A stretch of 64,000 bases of DNA from Lumnitzera littorea (Eukaryota > Streptophyta > Magnoliopsida > Myrtales > Combretaceae). The stretch spans positions 112,639,897 through 112,703,896 of the forward strand of contig JAMXBB010000004.1 of assembly GCA_024138015.1 (NCBI GenBank), written 5' to 3'. The notes beneath the pieces were generated by a model. The model searched no databases. It was not told the DNA's origin and was given only the letters and a program-made list of their open reading frames with translations. How positions within the stretch are numbered: position 1 is the stretch's first letter; each line of letters opens with the position of its first letter. This document shows, piece after piece, positions 47,170 to 58,079 of the stretch. Both the position numbers and the translations under genes were made by a program.

Positions 47170-49901
47170 TGTCGAGCCTGATTATTTTCCCTGGTTTTTT
47201 ATAAGTTTTCTTTAAATCAATCAATATTAAATCCTATCCTTGTAATACTGATCATTAACTAAGGCTTTTTATAAACTTTTAGGGTTGCCACCCAACCGGG
47301 GTTAGGGAAATGGTATAAGTCAAAACCAAATGGGCAGATTTGGTTTTGATCTAGATACTGTTCGCTCAAGGAAAAACCAATTTAGAAAAAGGGTTTTGGA
47401 AAAAAACTAAGGATCGAGTCTGAAAGTTAGGTTTATTAAACTCTTACAAATACAACAAACTTTCTAAATTTAGATTTAATTCTTTAAATTCACCTTTCAG
47501 GACAAAAACTGACATTTAAATAAATTGGGGTTTTTTTATTTATACTAACCTGAGTAATTTAAGCTAAAAAATGGGAAAAACAAAATTTTTCATTTTTTAC
47601 ATCGCTCCAAAGATGTCTAAGTACCTACTATTTAAGATTAGATGTAAGTAGTTCTTTTATGAAAAATTTAGGCAAGTTAGTTGATTTCAATAAAGAAAAA
47701 ATGTTAGGTTTACGTTTTTTTACCCGTTTTGATGTTAATTAAGGAAATTTTCTAAATGGTCTTAATCATGGTTTTATTTATGGAAAATTCTAAAGTAGTC
47801 ATAATTTTGAAAAAGGGTTGATTTATTTTATTTTTGTTGAAAAAAAAAATAATTTTCTAAGTGATAAAACAGTTTCACTTTATTTATTTATTTTCTTTAT
47901 TTTACGATCTTTTATTTTTCTTTATTTATTATCTTTAGTTTTATTGAAGAAAATCAAAATAAACTAACTTCCCTATTTTTTTATTTTTCTTTCTCTCTTT
48001 TTTTTTTACAATTACAAAAAATAAATAAATAAATAAAATAGAATAAAAGAAACAAACATAATGCCAATACAAATAATAAAGAGGAGGTCAGACTTAGGTT
48101 GGATGTAGTACTCAAGTCATGGAATTGGGCATGATTCCAAACTCGGGTCAGGTCACGGGGCATATATGACCCGTATGTATGTTGAGGGAGGTAGCAGATT
48201 AGCATTGTCAGGGAAGCTTCCCACAAGCAATTTGGGGTTGTTTTTCAAGTGGGTAATGAGTGTTTCATGAGTTTCATATTAGGCTTAATGGGTCTAGGAG
48301 GCATGCCGTGGCTAATGATAGTTATTCTAAGGTGGTTCATGCTTTAGGCAGTAAAGGTAAAGTTAGTTAGCAGCAATTGAGGGTGAATTGATGCATGTCG
48401 TGGCTGTTTTGACTTAAGGAGATGTAGGGAGTTAGTTTATCGAGCGAAGGGAGTACAGTGACGACAGTGGTTCACCTTAGGTCATAGCAGCCATAATGTT
48501 ACTTAGTGGGTGTTTAGTTTAGGCAATCGTTTTGCTACAGTCAATTTGGTGAATGTAGGCGGTTGGTGTCGAGAGAGGGTCTAAGTTCAAGTAAACGAGA
48601 GGTTAGATTTTGTGGTTGGTTAGGTGCTACAATTATTGCTTGGTTTCAATGGGAGAGAGGGTCTAATGAAGGTAAGGGCTGTGCAACATATGGATAGTGG
48701 TGGCTATTTCGAATAGTAGGTCGCATGTCATGGAGCGTTGCAGCAATGTAGATGCTTGGTGTTGTGTTCACTTCTCAACATAGCTGTAGATGGGCAAGGT
48801 GTTGGTTAGTGTTGGCATAAGAGAGGTGATCGAATGGAGGGGTTGTAAGGCTTGGTGTTCCTCGAAGGTTTGTTGTATGGCTACAGTAGGCATAAGTGGA
48901 TGGTATGTGATAGCTTTAGTAATGGGAAGTGTATGCTATGTAGTTACGTGTGTATGTGGTGCAAAAAGGAGGATGAAGGTTAAATAGGGAAGGTCGTTGG
49001 GTCATTGCACATAGGGTCAATTGCAATGGTAAGTTGGGCAAGTAGCCTTATCATAGTTGGATTGGTTGTAATGGTTGGTTGTTGTTGAGCGATTGCAAGA
49101 TAGACTAATAATGAATTCCATGAAGCTAGTTCTTGTATGGGAAGGATAGGGAAAGAAAGGGAAAGGAGGAGAAAGAGAAGGATAGACGTACTGATGTGAC
49201 ACCACATTAGCCATGTGATCCAATAGGAATGTGCCACATGCCTCGAAATGATACGTAGCTAATAATGTAGGTGCTGGCTTATATGCGACACATATCATGC
49301 TACGTAACTAATGTGGTCCAATCAAAAAGTCCATATGTCACAACCAAACACATGGTTTAGTGATTTTTTGACATGTAGCGGTATGATTTGTGAAGAAAAA
49401 ATAAAAGGCACTTTGTACCTTTGGTGAGATTTGAACCCTAGATCTCCAAAGTATAAGTGTGGAATCGTCAGGTTGTCAACCTGTGCTTTGTTCATTCATA
49501 TGTGCAATCAAATTGCATTGCACATATGGACAAAATCAACCTAGGTTAGATTTAAATCTAAGTTCAGATCCAATATCATTTTCCTCTTCTTCTTATTATT
49601 TAAGGCCCTATAAACACTAAAGCTAAAAAGGAATCATATTCTACTTAAAAAATTTATTACTATTATTTTATATTACTTCTTGTTATTATTTTTTAAAAAC
49701 ATTATTTTCTAAGTTTTTTTTTTTTCCTAAATCCTTTGCTTTTTGTGAATATTTTATTTCTTTGTGATTCTTTCTAAATTTTCATTGTTTTTGTATTTTT
49801 CTAATTTTTTATTTTTTTGTGTTTTTTTACCAAATTAAGACCTCTTTACCCTATTTTAAAAAATTCTAAAATTATAACGGGGTAAAAATGGGTTGTCTAT
49901 A
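47170..49901 (-). mobile_element. Solo long LTR (copy a) inserted in the Tat-2 protease
   Basis: The block begins TGTCGAGCCTGATTATT and ends TGTCTATA. Tat-2 protein similarity stops on its left (MEIMRNYE) and resumes on its right (KVDFLIVLC), so it is an insertion. It aligns with 52376-54275 and with the 3' LTR of Tat-3. Flanks ATGAA and TTGGA are at best a decayed target duplication. The interior holds a poly-pyrimidine tract (about 47960-48010) and a G/T-rich module (48060-49400) without recognisable genes. Orientation follows Tat-3. Confidence 0.75.
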
Positions 49902-50280
49902 TTGGAAGATAAGGTGGACTTCCTTATTGTCTTGTGCTAGTCCCCTTAAAATATGATTATGGGCTTACCTTGTCGGCATTTGTTTGGCATAGTCCCTTCT
50001 ACAACACAACTCAAGGCGAAGTTCCACACTTCTACAAGAGTCGAATTATACAAAGGAGACCAACAACTGGCTAAGTCATTGTATTTGAAAGCACTTCAAT
50101 GCGAAGAAGTTTTTCAATTTGAAGCTAATTTGGAGAACTCTAGTGGCATTAAGAATGCCAATGAAGAAACGAAGGAAGTTCAACTTGGCAATAACTTAGA
50201 AAAAATGTAAAGATAGGGAAATTGCTATCAAAAAAATCCAACAAGACTTAATTAAATTTCTTTGAAATAATGCCAACGTT
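49902..50280 (+). pseudogene. Tat-2 protease C-terminus and linker remnant
   Basis: The open segment 49953-50210 encodes GIVPSTTQLKAKFHTSTRVE followed by KGDQQLAKSLYLKAL, matching the stretch after the protease in Tat polyproteins. The bases just upstream (KVDFLIVLC) join it to the protease half on the other side of the inserted LTR. Confidence 0.75.
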
Positions 50281-51100
50281 TTCTCTTAGACTCCCTCGGA
50301 TATGTCGAGTATCCCTAGAGAGGTGATGATGCACAAATTGCAAACTGATAATGTAAAGATAGTGTAGCAAAAGAAGAGATATTTTGCCCCCAAATGGAAA
50401 GCGACCATAAAGGAGGAGGTTCAAAAGTTACTCGAGGTAAGATTCATTAAGGAAGAGCCTTATCTAACTTGATTAGCTAAGTGTGTGCTAGTCAAGAAGT
50501 CAAACAACAAGTGACGTATGTATATATACTTTATGGATCTCAACAAAGCTTGTCTTAAAGACTGTTTCCCTTTACCAATGATCAATTAGATGGTTGAAAC
50601 CACCGAGCATGCCTTATTATCTTTCATTGATGCATTTTCTAGATACAACCGAGTTAAGACAAAAAGGGATAATGAAGTTCCCTTATCATTTGTTACAAAT
50701 TTTAGGATGCACTACTATATAGTGATGCCCTTTAGGCTTAAAATTGCCGGCATATAACCTATCAAAGGCTTGTTACCAAGATGTTTAATTCCCAAATCCA
50801 CTAAAACATTGAGTTTTATGTTGACGATATGATAGTAAAGAGTAAGGTAAAAGGTCAACACCTTATCAACCTTAAGCAAATGTTCAACACATTAAGGAGG
50901 TACAACATGAAGCTTAACCTGCATAAGTGTGTTTTTTAGGCCATTTCGAGCAAGTTTTGGGGTTATATGGTCACTCAACATGACATTGAAGCAAATCCTA
51001 CGAAGACTAATGCAATTTAGAACATGAAGTCCCTTAGCACCGTTAAAGAAGTTCAAGACTTAACTGGGTTAGTTACTACACTAAACAGATCTACATCGAA
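50281..51100 (+). pseudogene. Tat-2 reverse transcriptase remnant
   Basis: Recognisable blocks are MSSIPREVMMHKLQTDN, RYFAPKWKATIKEEVQKLLE, CVLVKKSNNK-stop-RMYIYF, MDLNKACLKDCFPLPMIN and ALLSFIDAFSRYNRVK. The catalytic YVDD is intact at 50817-50828. TGA or TAG stands for the Trp in the conserved GKWRM and WLANVVLVKK motifs. The frame is also disturbed after GLK, where homology shifts. Confidence 0.8.
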
Positions 51101-51620
51101 AAGCGTAGATAGGTGTACAAAATTTTTCAAAATGTTGAAGAACCCAAAGGAATTCAATGGACTGACAAGCGCAAGGTAGCATTTAAAGAGTTGAAAGAAT
51201 TCATGACATCACCACTAATACTCTCAACACCTATCTCCAAGAAAGACTTATTTTTATACTTATCAGTTAGTAATCGAGCTCTTTCACGTATCCTGGTTCA
51301 AATAGAACATAGGGAGCATAGGTTGATCTATTACATGAGTTACGTCTTGCAAGGCCTAGAATTGAGGTATACAAAAATTGAGAAGTTCGTTTTGGCTATG
51401 GTTCTCTTAGCAAGGAAATTAAAGTTGTACTTCAATGCCCATCAAACACTTGTTCTTACTATTTAGCCTTTACATCAAGCCTTAGAATGACTAGACTCCC
51501 TGAGAAAGATGATAAAGTATGCTCTAGAGTTAAGCACCTATAGTATACAATACAAACCTAGAACAACACTAAAAGCTCAGGTTTTGGCAGATTTTATAGA
51601 GGAATTCATAAGAGATGAGG
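51101..51620 (+). pseudogene. Tat-2 RNase H remnant
   Basis: The open segment 51113-51466 carries IQWTDKRKVAFKELKEFMTS, LFLYLSVSNRALSRILVQIE, HRLIYYMSYVLQGLELRYTK and LARKLKLYFNAHQTLVLT. This is the Tat form of the gypsy RNase H. It begins in the same frame as the preceding RT thumb but the conserved TDAS motif is replaced by SVSN. Confidence 0.85.
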
Positions 51621-52345
51621 ATAGCATAAAAATGGTCTAAACACCTACATAGAATTTATATGTAGGTTTGTTCCTCTACTAAAGAAGGGCCTCACAATGT
51701 GAAAATCTAATATGCATTGAAATTCGAATTCCATATTAACAATAATGAGACTAAATATGAAGCCCCAATTGTCGAGCTAAAGTTAGCAAAGGAAGTTGGA
51801 GTTGAAAAGGTTGAGGTTTTCTTCAATTCACCTTTGATAGTAAATCAAGTGAAAGGAAGATATGTAGTGAAAGAGAATGTGATTAGTTAAGTACTTGATG
51901 ATAGTACGAACGCTCATAGAAGGATTCAAATTTTTTACAATTGAGAAAATACCAAGGGTTAAGAACATTACTACCAATAAGCTCTTGAAATTGGCCAGTA
52001 TGGTGCTTCTTAATTTGAGCGACAAACTATTTATTGAATACCTTCCTATTAAGAGTTTAGAGGCAGTAAGGCAGAGTTATGAGATAACTCCTTGCTGAAG
52101 AGAGAAATGTTGGATGGATCCAATTATCGACTATCTAAAGGAAGGTGTACTTCCCAAAGAGAGGAAAGAAGCTCAAAAATTGAGATATCAAGCTATGAAT
52201 TACACGTTGACGGATGACTAGTTAAACAAGTGCAGCCTCTTATAACCTTACCTTCAATATCTTCTACCAACAGACGCTCAATAGGTGCTTTCTAAATTAC
52301 ATGGAGGTGTCTGTAGTAATCGTGTGAAAGGCCAGACTGTATATA
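51621..52345 (+). pseudogene. Tat-2 second RNase H and integrase N-terminus remnant
   Basis: After a stop-rich stretch corresponding to the second, plant Tat-specific RNase H, the segment 51895-52098 shows TIEKIPRVKNITTNKLLKLA. It is followed by WMDPIIDYLKEGVLPKERKE and LSKLHGGVC near 52105-52320, the usual lead into integrase. Homology ends where the next LTR begins. Confidence 0.7.
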
Positions 52346-53324
52346 TCCGTACATTGAGACTCGGCTATTATTAGCTATTGAGCCCGGTTTATTTTCTCCT
52401 AGTTTTTTATAAATTAAGTCTTCTTTAAACAAATTAGTAGTAAACCCTACCTATTTAATACTAACCTATGACTGGAGTTTAAAAAAAGCTAGCTTTTTAT
52501 ATCTTGAAAACACTTTGAAGTTACCACCAACTAGAGTCTAAGAAAAGAGTTAAATTATAACTAATTAAGTAAATTGGTTATAATTTAGTTACTAGTTTAA
52601 AGATAAAACCAATTTTATAAAATGGTTTTTGAAAACCAAAAATCTAAATCTAGAGACTAATTTTTTTAACCCTAAACGGGTACCACTTTTAATCTCTTCG
52701 ATTTTAATTTTGCTTTTCAATAATACTCTTTTACAATTTCTAAATAACAAATCATGTCACACATGACTAAATTAATAAAATTGAACAAATATTTACAAAG
52801 ATAGAAAAAAGAAAATTTTTCATATTTTAAATCACCCCTTACTTATAGGTGCCTACGTACTCACTATTCGGGATCAAATTTCTGTAGTTCATTTATGAAA
52901 ACTTTAGCGAATGATTTGATTTTAATTATTGAAAAAAGGTCGAATTTACGTTTTTCTCCCAATTTAATTTATTCAAGGAAATTCTCCTAAAAGGTCCTAA
53001 TTGGTGTTTTATTTTTGGAAATTCTAAAATAGTCCTAATTTGGAAAGGGTCCATTTATTTTTAGAAAACTCAAATTTTTTAAGTATCAAAATGATTTTTA
53101 TTCACTAACCTAGTTATTTATTTTTATTTTTATTATATTATCTTATTTATTTTTATTACTTATTCTATCTATTTCTATTAAACTAAATAAATAAATAAAC
53201 TACTCCTTTCTTTTTTCTTTTTCTACTTTTGTTTTTCTTTTCTTCCTTTTCTCTTTTTCGTTTTTTTTTTTATTACTCCTTTATTATTACATTTACAAAT
53301 AAAGGGAAAAAAAAAAAGCAACAG

Positions 53325-53520
53325 ACCAGGTTAGCTCAAATTGGCTTTCAATCGGCTCGAATAGCTTAGCTCAAGGGTAGCTCAATCAGCTCACTTTGAT
53401 TTAGATCAGCTTGGTCAGCTCACTTCGGCTCGGCTAACTTATGTTAGCTCCAATCGACTCTAATCGACTTCAATCAACTCTAGTTGGCTTCGGTTAGCTC
53501 TAGTCGGCTCGAATTGACTT
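53325..53520. repeat. Short tandem repeat of AGCTC/CGGCT words in LTR copy b
   Basis: Repeated 10-14 bp units of the kind TTAGCTC, AATCGGCTCGAAT and AATCGACTT fill the segment. It occupies the variable middle of the LTR. Confidence 0.75.
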
Positions 53521-53620
53521 AAAAAATCAGATTTAGAGTGTCGAATTTAGGGCTCTCGAGTATGAGTATTCCAATGGTGCTGGTGGTTTTCGTCGAAAAA
53601 CACCGTGAAAGATGCTATCC

Positions 53621-53640
53621 TAGAGAGAGAGAGAGAGAGG
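53621..53640. repeat. (AG)n microsatellite
   Basis: About nine AG units lie within LTR copy b. Confidence 0.9.
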
Positions 53641-53837
53641 AACCATGCTAGAGAGAGGAAGTTTCAATTTTTGTTTTTATAAAGTGTTTCGAAACTTAGT
53701 TGTGTGTTGAAAAAGAAGAGCAGGCCCTTATTTATAGGTATCATGGTCGAGTTAAGGATGGAAAATATTAAATGCAATATGATTTTCTTCTATGTTTAGG
53801 TTAGGTGAACCATGACAATAAATGATACTAAATACAA

Positions 53838-53945
53838 AGTTATGCACATAGGAGTGTGTCCAACACATTTAGGAGTGTATCAGAGTGTATCCAACACATG
53901 TAGGAGTGTGTCCAACTCGCATAAGAGTGTATCTACCACACTAAG
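53838..53945. repeat. Tandem repeat, unit about 26-30 bp, in LTR copy b
   Basis: Four to five units carry GGAGTGTGTCCAACACAT with variants (GAGTGTATCCAACACATG, AGTGTGTCCAACTCGCAT, AGAGTGTATCTACCACAC). Confidence 0.8.
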
Positions 53946-54779
53946 AAGTGAGTTGGTAAATGATGTGACCCATAACGTAGCAATGAAGTGAGAAAAGAAA
54001 ATAAAATATACATTTTGCACCTTTTATGGATTGAATCTAAAATCTCCAAGTTATATGTAATATCAAGTCTAAGTGCTTATCTAGTTGAGTTGTTGGTTTT
54101 TCCTTATTTATATGTGCAATTTAAATTGCACAAATAAACTAGGTCAACTTGGGTTAGATTCAAATATAAACCCAGGCCCAAGACCCTTGTTGAGCTCTAT
54201 TTCGTCTTCTTTAATTTATTTTATATTAAGGCCAGCCCACTTCATATAAAATATTCAATATAAAATTAAGGAAATATTTTTCTAAAAAAATATTTTAAAA
54301 ATTGAAGTCACTAACTAGTTTAACCGGTAAAAAATGATTTTTAGAAAATTAAATTAGAAAAAACCAAGTTCGAAGGCAAACCTATTAAGACTAAGTCATC
54401 ATTTAAAAGCTAAAAAAAATTGATAGGTTTTATTTTTATAATTTTCTAAAAAATACTAAAATATATATAGATATGCAAAAAATAACTAAAATGAATTTTT
54501 TATTACAAATTTTTTCAAGAAAAAAGAAAAAAATTTATTTTTTATATAGTTGCCCTGAAGGTACCAACGTATCTACTAGTTGAGATCAAACCAACGTAAT
54601 TCTTTTTTATAAAATATTTAATGAATGATTTTTTTTATTTTAAAAATCGAGTTAGATTTACGTTTACTTAACCATTTATTTATTTTAAAAAATCTAATTT
54701 CACGGATCTAAAAAAACCTTACATAACTACATCTTTTTGAAAAAATCTAGTTAAGATTTATTTTATTTTTTAAAGAAAA

Positions 54780-55110
54780 AAACACTACGTGTCAAAAGAT
54801 ATCTTTTTTAAATCCTATATACAAGATGTACTAAGATACAATCTAAGTAGGTATCTTCATACGTATTTTTTTTAAATCTCAATTAGAAGATATGTTAAGA
54901 TATAATTTAGATACATATCTTCTAAATCTCAACTACAAGATACATTAAGATACATGTCTAGATACGTATCTTTTCTAAATTCTAAATGCAAAATATGTTG
55001 AAGATACGATTTAGATACATATCTTCTCTAAATCTTAAATGTAAGATATATTGAAGATATGTATCTCAACACGTATCTCGATACGTATCTTCTTTGAAGA
55101 TACAAACTCG
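54780..55110. repeat. Tandem array of GATAC/GTATC units in the Tat-3 LTR
   Basis: About five units of 55-65 bp each contain AAATCTYAA, then ACAAGATAC, then TTAGATACATATCTT. The palindromic words AGATACGTATCT and GATATC-like variants recur within them. Confidence 0.85.
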
Positions 55111-55309
55111 TAGAGGAAATACGCTTATTTTTTCAAAAAATGCAATTTTACTAAAAGATGTAATTGAGCTAAATTTATTAAAAATTGAGATAATCTAAAA
55201 AAACAAGTAATATGAAATAATAATAAAAAACCTACACTTAAAAAAAAAGAAATTAGTAAAAATAATTTAATTAAAAGAAATTAAAAAATAACAAAAATTA
55301 CAATTTTTA

Positions 55310-56110
55310 CCTATGAGTTGAATTGCGCATGATCGATGTGCTTGTAATCATGCGTGGCATGCGTCGTGTTCAGTAGCTACTATGTATGTTGTGTGTGTCG
55401 TACACGGCGCATCGGGATCGTATGGAGCGTGTCGTAGATTGAGCTGTCCAGTGTGCGGCTTGCATTCGGTATACAATGCTATAGAATTCGTATGTGGACA
55501 ACTTTGGTATTGTATTGTGGGTATGCTCAAGTATGTACTGTCGTGTAGTGTTATCTGTGTTTGAGTGTGCGTGATAGTACAAATTGCAGCTGTGGGCTTC
55601 AGTGCTATGTAGATTTGTGATTTGTACGTAGCGTAGAGTGGCGTGTATGGGCTTGTCAAGCAAGTGGACTTCAACATGTGTGCAACTATGTTTTCGACCA
55701 AGTGATGTGCGGAATCATGTGTGTCAAGTGTTGGGACGTGCTAGCTTGTGCAGCTGCTATCAGCCAAGGGACTGTGGGGCATGGGAGCTGTCTAGTCGTG
55801 CATTGCAATTTGGTCTGGTCGGTGTGTTGGGGACAAGGGCTATTGGCGTGGAGCGAGGGACAGGAGCGGGCAAATGGGGATTAGTGGGGTGACTTGTGAC
55901 AGCTGTGTATGAGGCCAATGTGTGATTTGTTGGGCCGTGATCTGGTTATTGAAGTTATGCAAGCGGTGAATTGTGAAGCAGGGCGTGTGGAGTTTATGTC
56001 AAGGAATTCAGTCAGGCTATTTGGTCAAGGTAGGGGGTGGGGGTCGGGTGGGGGTGCGAGGGGTGTGTGGCGTGGCTTGTGACGTAGTTAGTAGATGAAT
56101 TGTGTGTAAT
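55310..56110. other. G/T-rich module of the Tat-3 LTR
   Basis: Base composition changes sharply from AT-rich to TGTG/GTCG-rich sequence here. Several overlapping frames of 60-117 codons exist on both strands, but none has a recognisable domain. I take them as chance frames in low-stop sequence. Confidence 0.5.
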
Positions 56111-56643
56111 TGAAAACCGTCCTCAAGTTCACCACTTAGGTTCTATTTATAATACTCTCGATCGAATTTTTCGTATCATTTTAATTACAGATTTAAAAGA
56201 TACAATGATGATTGTTCAGATATTCAACTTAGCTTCTAAAAACTTTACTTAATTTTAGTTTTATATTTTCTTAGCCTAATTCAATCCAATTTGATTTAGC
56301 CTAATAATACTCTTAATAAATCCTAAATCTATTTTAACCTAATATAAATTAGATAAAAAATCTACTTTACATCATATTGGACCAAAATTATTTCAATAAA
56401 ATCCGATCCTTTAATGACTTAAGAATTTATTAAATTGATTATTTACCATTATTCGATTTGATCTTAAACAATTTAACTCAACTCGACTTGATACAATTGG
56501 ACTCGATTTGATACAACTTGACTTAACTCTTTATATATTTTAATTTTTCTACTTTTTTTATTCTCATTTTATTTATTATTTTTTATTTCTAGCTCAATAA
56601 AAAAAATAAAACGAAAATGGCAAAAATGAGATGTCTACAATTG

Positions 56644-56652
56644 CCCCTCTTT
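56644..56652 (-). other. Polypurine tract of Tat-3
   Basis: The minus strand reads AAAGAGGGG followed by CAAT and then the LTR start TGTAGACA. Confidence 0.75.
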
Positions 56653-56790
56653 GTAGTGAAGTTCAATTAGAACTTCATTACAAAGATAAAAAATATATCC
56701 ATTTTTGCTAATCCATACTTTGAACTAATTAACTACGTTGTGTTTTATCTTGAAGAAGGATATTAACTTAAAAGGTCGATGTAAATAATA

Positions 56791-57000
56791 AACTACCCGT
56801 CTTAAAAGGATAGGGCAAAGGAATAAGAAACTCGTAAACCCATCTTGAAAGGATGGGGTAAAGAAACTAGGGTGCCTATCTTGAAAAGATAAGGCTAAGG
56901 AATTAGGTTCCTATAAGGTTAAAGATTTAAGGAACCTATTTTGAAAGGATAGGACAAAAGTTTTAAGGTGCTTATCTTAGAAAGATAGGGTAAAAAAAAC
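56791..57000 (-). repeat. Tandem array 1 in the Tat-3 3' UTR
   Basis: Five to six units of about 40-50 bp repeat the plus-strand pattern CCTATCTTGAAAGGATAGGG followed by CAAAGGAA-type sequence. CTATC...GATAG can pair as a short hairpin in each unit. It lies between the polyprotein end and the PPT. Confidence 0.85.
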
Positions 57001-57030
57001 TACCGAAAGTCAAACTAACTTGTTCTGGTT

Positions 57031-57440
57031 TAATAGATAATCTAAAGAGAATAGATCTCTTCAAGATTTAAAAAAAAAAAATTAGTTTTTGTAGATAATC
57101 CGAAAAGGATAGATTTCTTCGAGATTTCAAAAAAACTTATTTTGGTGAACAATCCTAAGAGGATAGATCTCTTCAAGATTTTAGGAAAACTTTGTTTTGG
57201 CAAATAATCCGAAGAGAATAGATCTCTTCAAGATTACAAAAAAATCTTGCTTTGATGAATGATCCGAAGAGGATAGATCTCTTCAAGATTTCAAGAAAAA
57301 CTTTGCTTTGGTTTGATGGCTAATCTAAAAAGGATAAATCTTTTTGAGATTTCAAGAAAACTTGATTTGGTTTAGGTAAGTGACCCAAAGAGGATAAATT
57401 TCTTCAAAATTTCAAAAAGAAAAAAAAATCTTGTTTTGAT
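57031..57440 (-). repeat. Tandem array 2 in the Tat-3 3' UTR
   Basis: About seven units of 55-65 bp repeat the plus-strand pattern AATCCGAAGAGGATAGATCT, CTTCAAGATTTCAAGAAAAC and TTTGGTTTGGTGA. Repeats at this position are common in Tat/Ogre elements. Confidence 0.88.
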
Positions 57441-57596
57441 TCTCCTAAATATCTCTTTCAAGGACTTTTGGGATCATGTTACCTAAGATTTGAGAATTTC
57501 GCAGATAACAACTAATCGACATATCTCACGTTAACTTTCGATATTCACTCGTTCATATCGCAAAATATCACCAAAGGATTGTGCTTACTTCTTGTA

Positions 57597-57692
57597 CCTT
57601 TTTTCTTTCTTTTTTTTCTTTTTTCTCTCTTTTCTTCTTTTCTTCTTTATTTCTCTTTTCTTTTTTTTTTTTCTTTTTTTTCTTTCTTTTTT
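57597..57692. repeat. Polypyrimidine tract
   Basis: About 95 bases almost purely C and T on the plus strand. It is purine-rich in the element sense. Confidence 0.9.
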
Positions 57693-58079
57693 TGGGTAAA
57701 ATCTTCCTCATGATTGAAAATTTTTACTGATGAGTCTTGTAACCATACCATGCTCATGTCTTGATTTTGCTTTTCTCATCACTAAGTTTCAATTTTCACT
57801 CTCTATGATTCCTGAAAAATAAATCTCTTTTCGAAAGAAATAAGATTAAATCATTAAGAACATTCAATTTCAATTTATTTAGTGATTCAAATTCATTGGT
57901 AAGTTTTTGGTGTTTATGTGTTTGAGGCTAGTATACAAGGATTTATTGGTGAAGTGTTAGTTAATTAATGACCATCCAAATTCAAAAATATTCATGGATA
58001 TCAACTTTACTTGTAAACGATGAAAAATTAACCACAAACAATTCTCAAGAAAAATTGGAATCTTTATTAAACTTAGTTT

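Larger units (their letters stand above)
44595..52375 (+). mobile_element. Tat-2: Tat-type Ty3-gypsy element, interrupted and 3'-truncated
   Basis: Reading the plus strand gives LTR, TTTGGTGCC leader, gag, protease, then a 2.7 kb inserted LTR, then RT, RNase H, a second RNase H-like linker and the first part of integrase. The element ends at about 52375, where another long LTR begins. Integrase core and 3' LTR are missing. Nearly every domain contains stop codons, many at Trp or Gln positions. Confidence 0.85.
52376..54275 (-). mobile_element. Long LTR (copy b), truncated
   Basis: It starts ATTGAGCCCGGTTTATTTTC, parallel to the start of copy a, and follows it through the block 52830-53080 (AATTTACGTTTTTCTCCC, GGTCCTAATTGGTGTTTTAT). 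It also keeps TATGTGCAATTTAAATTGCA near 54110. It stops short of the TGTCTACA end and passes into copy c near 54275. It is therefore truncated or interrupted by Tat-3. The exact junction was not resolved. Confidence 0.65.
54276..56639 (-). mobile_element. 3' LTR of Tat-3 (copy c)
   Basis: On the minus strand it starts TGTAGACATCTCATTTTTGC immediately after the purine tract of Tat-3. It shares the conserved block (54545-54740; ACCAACGTATCTACTAGTTG, GATTTACGTTTACTTAACC) with copies a and b. Its middle holds a tandem array (54780-55110) and a G/T-rich module (55310-56110). The low-coordinate end near 54275 is uncertain. Confidence 0.7.
56640..58079 (-). other. 3' untranslated region of Tat-3
   Basis: The 1.4 kb between integrase end and 3' LTR holds the two tandem arrays, the polypyrimidine tract and otherwise AT-rich sequence. 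No gene was seen. Confidence 0.6.

Noticed and set aside
48790..49298. Small frames on both strands (65-93 codons)
   Set aside because: They sit in the G/T-rich middle of a solo LTR and are not conserved in the related LTR copies.
49425..49490. tRNA-like T-arm (GAGATTTGAACCCTAG) in an LTR
   Set aside because: No acceptor stem, D-arm or anticodon arm can be placed around it. Related text occurs in the other LTR copy at 54030, so it is LTR sequence.
55348..55892. Overlapping open frames of 60-117 codons on both strands
   Set aside because: They lie in a G/T-rich, stop-poor module of the Tat-3 LTR, overlap each other and show no domain.
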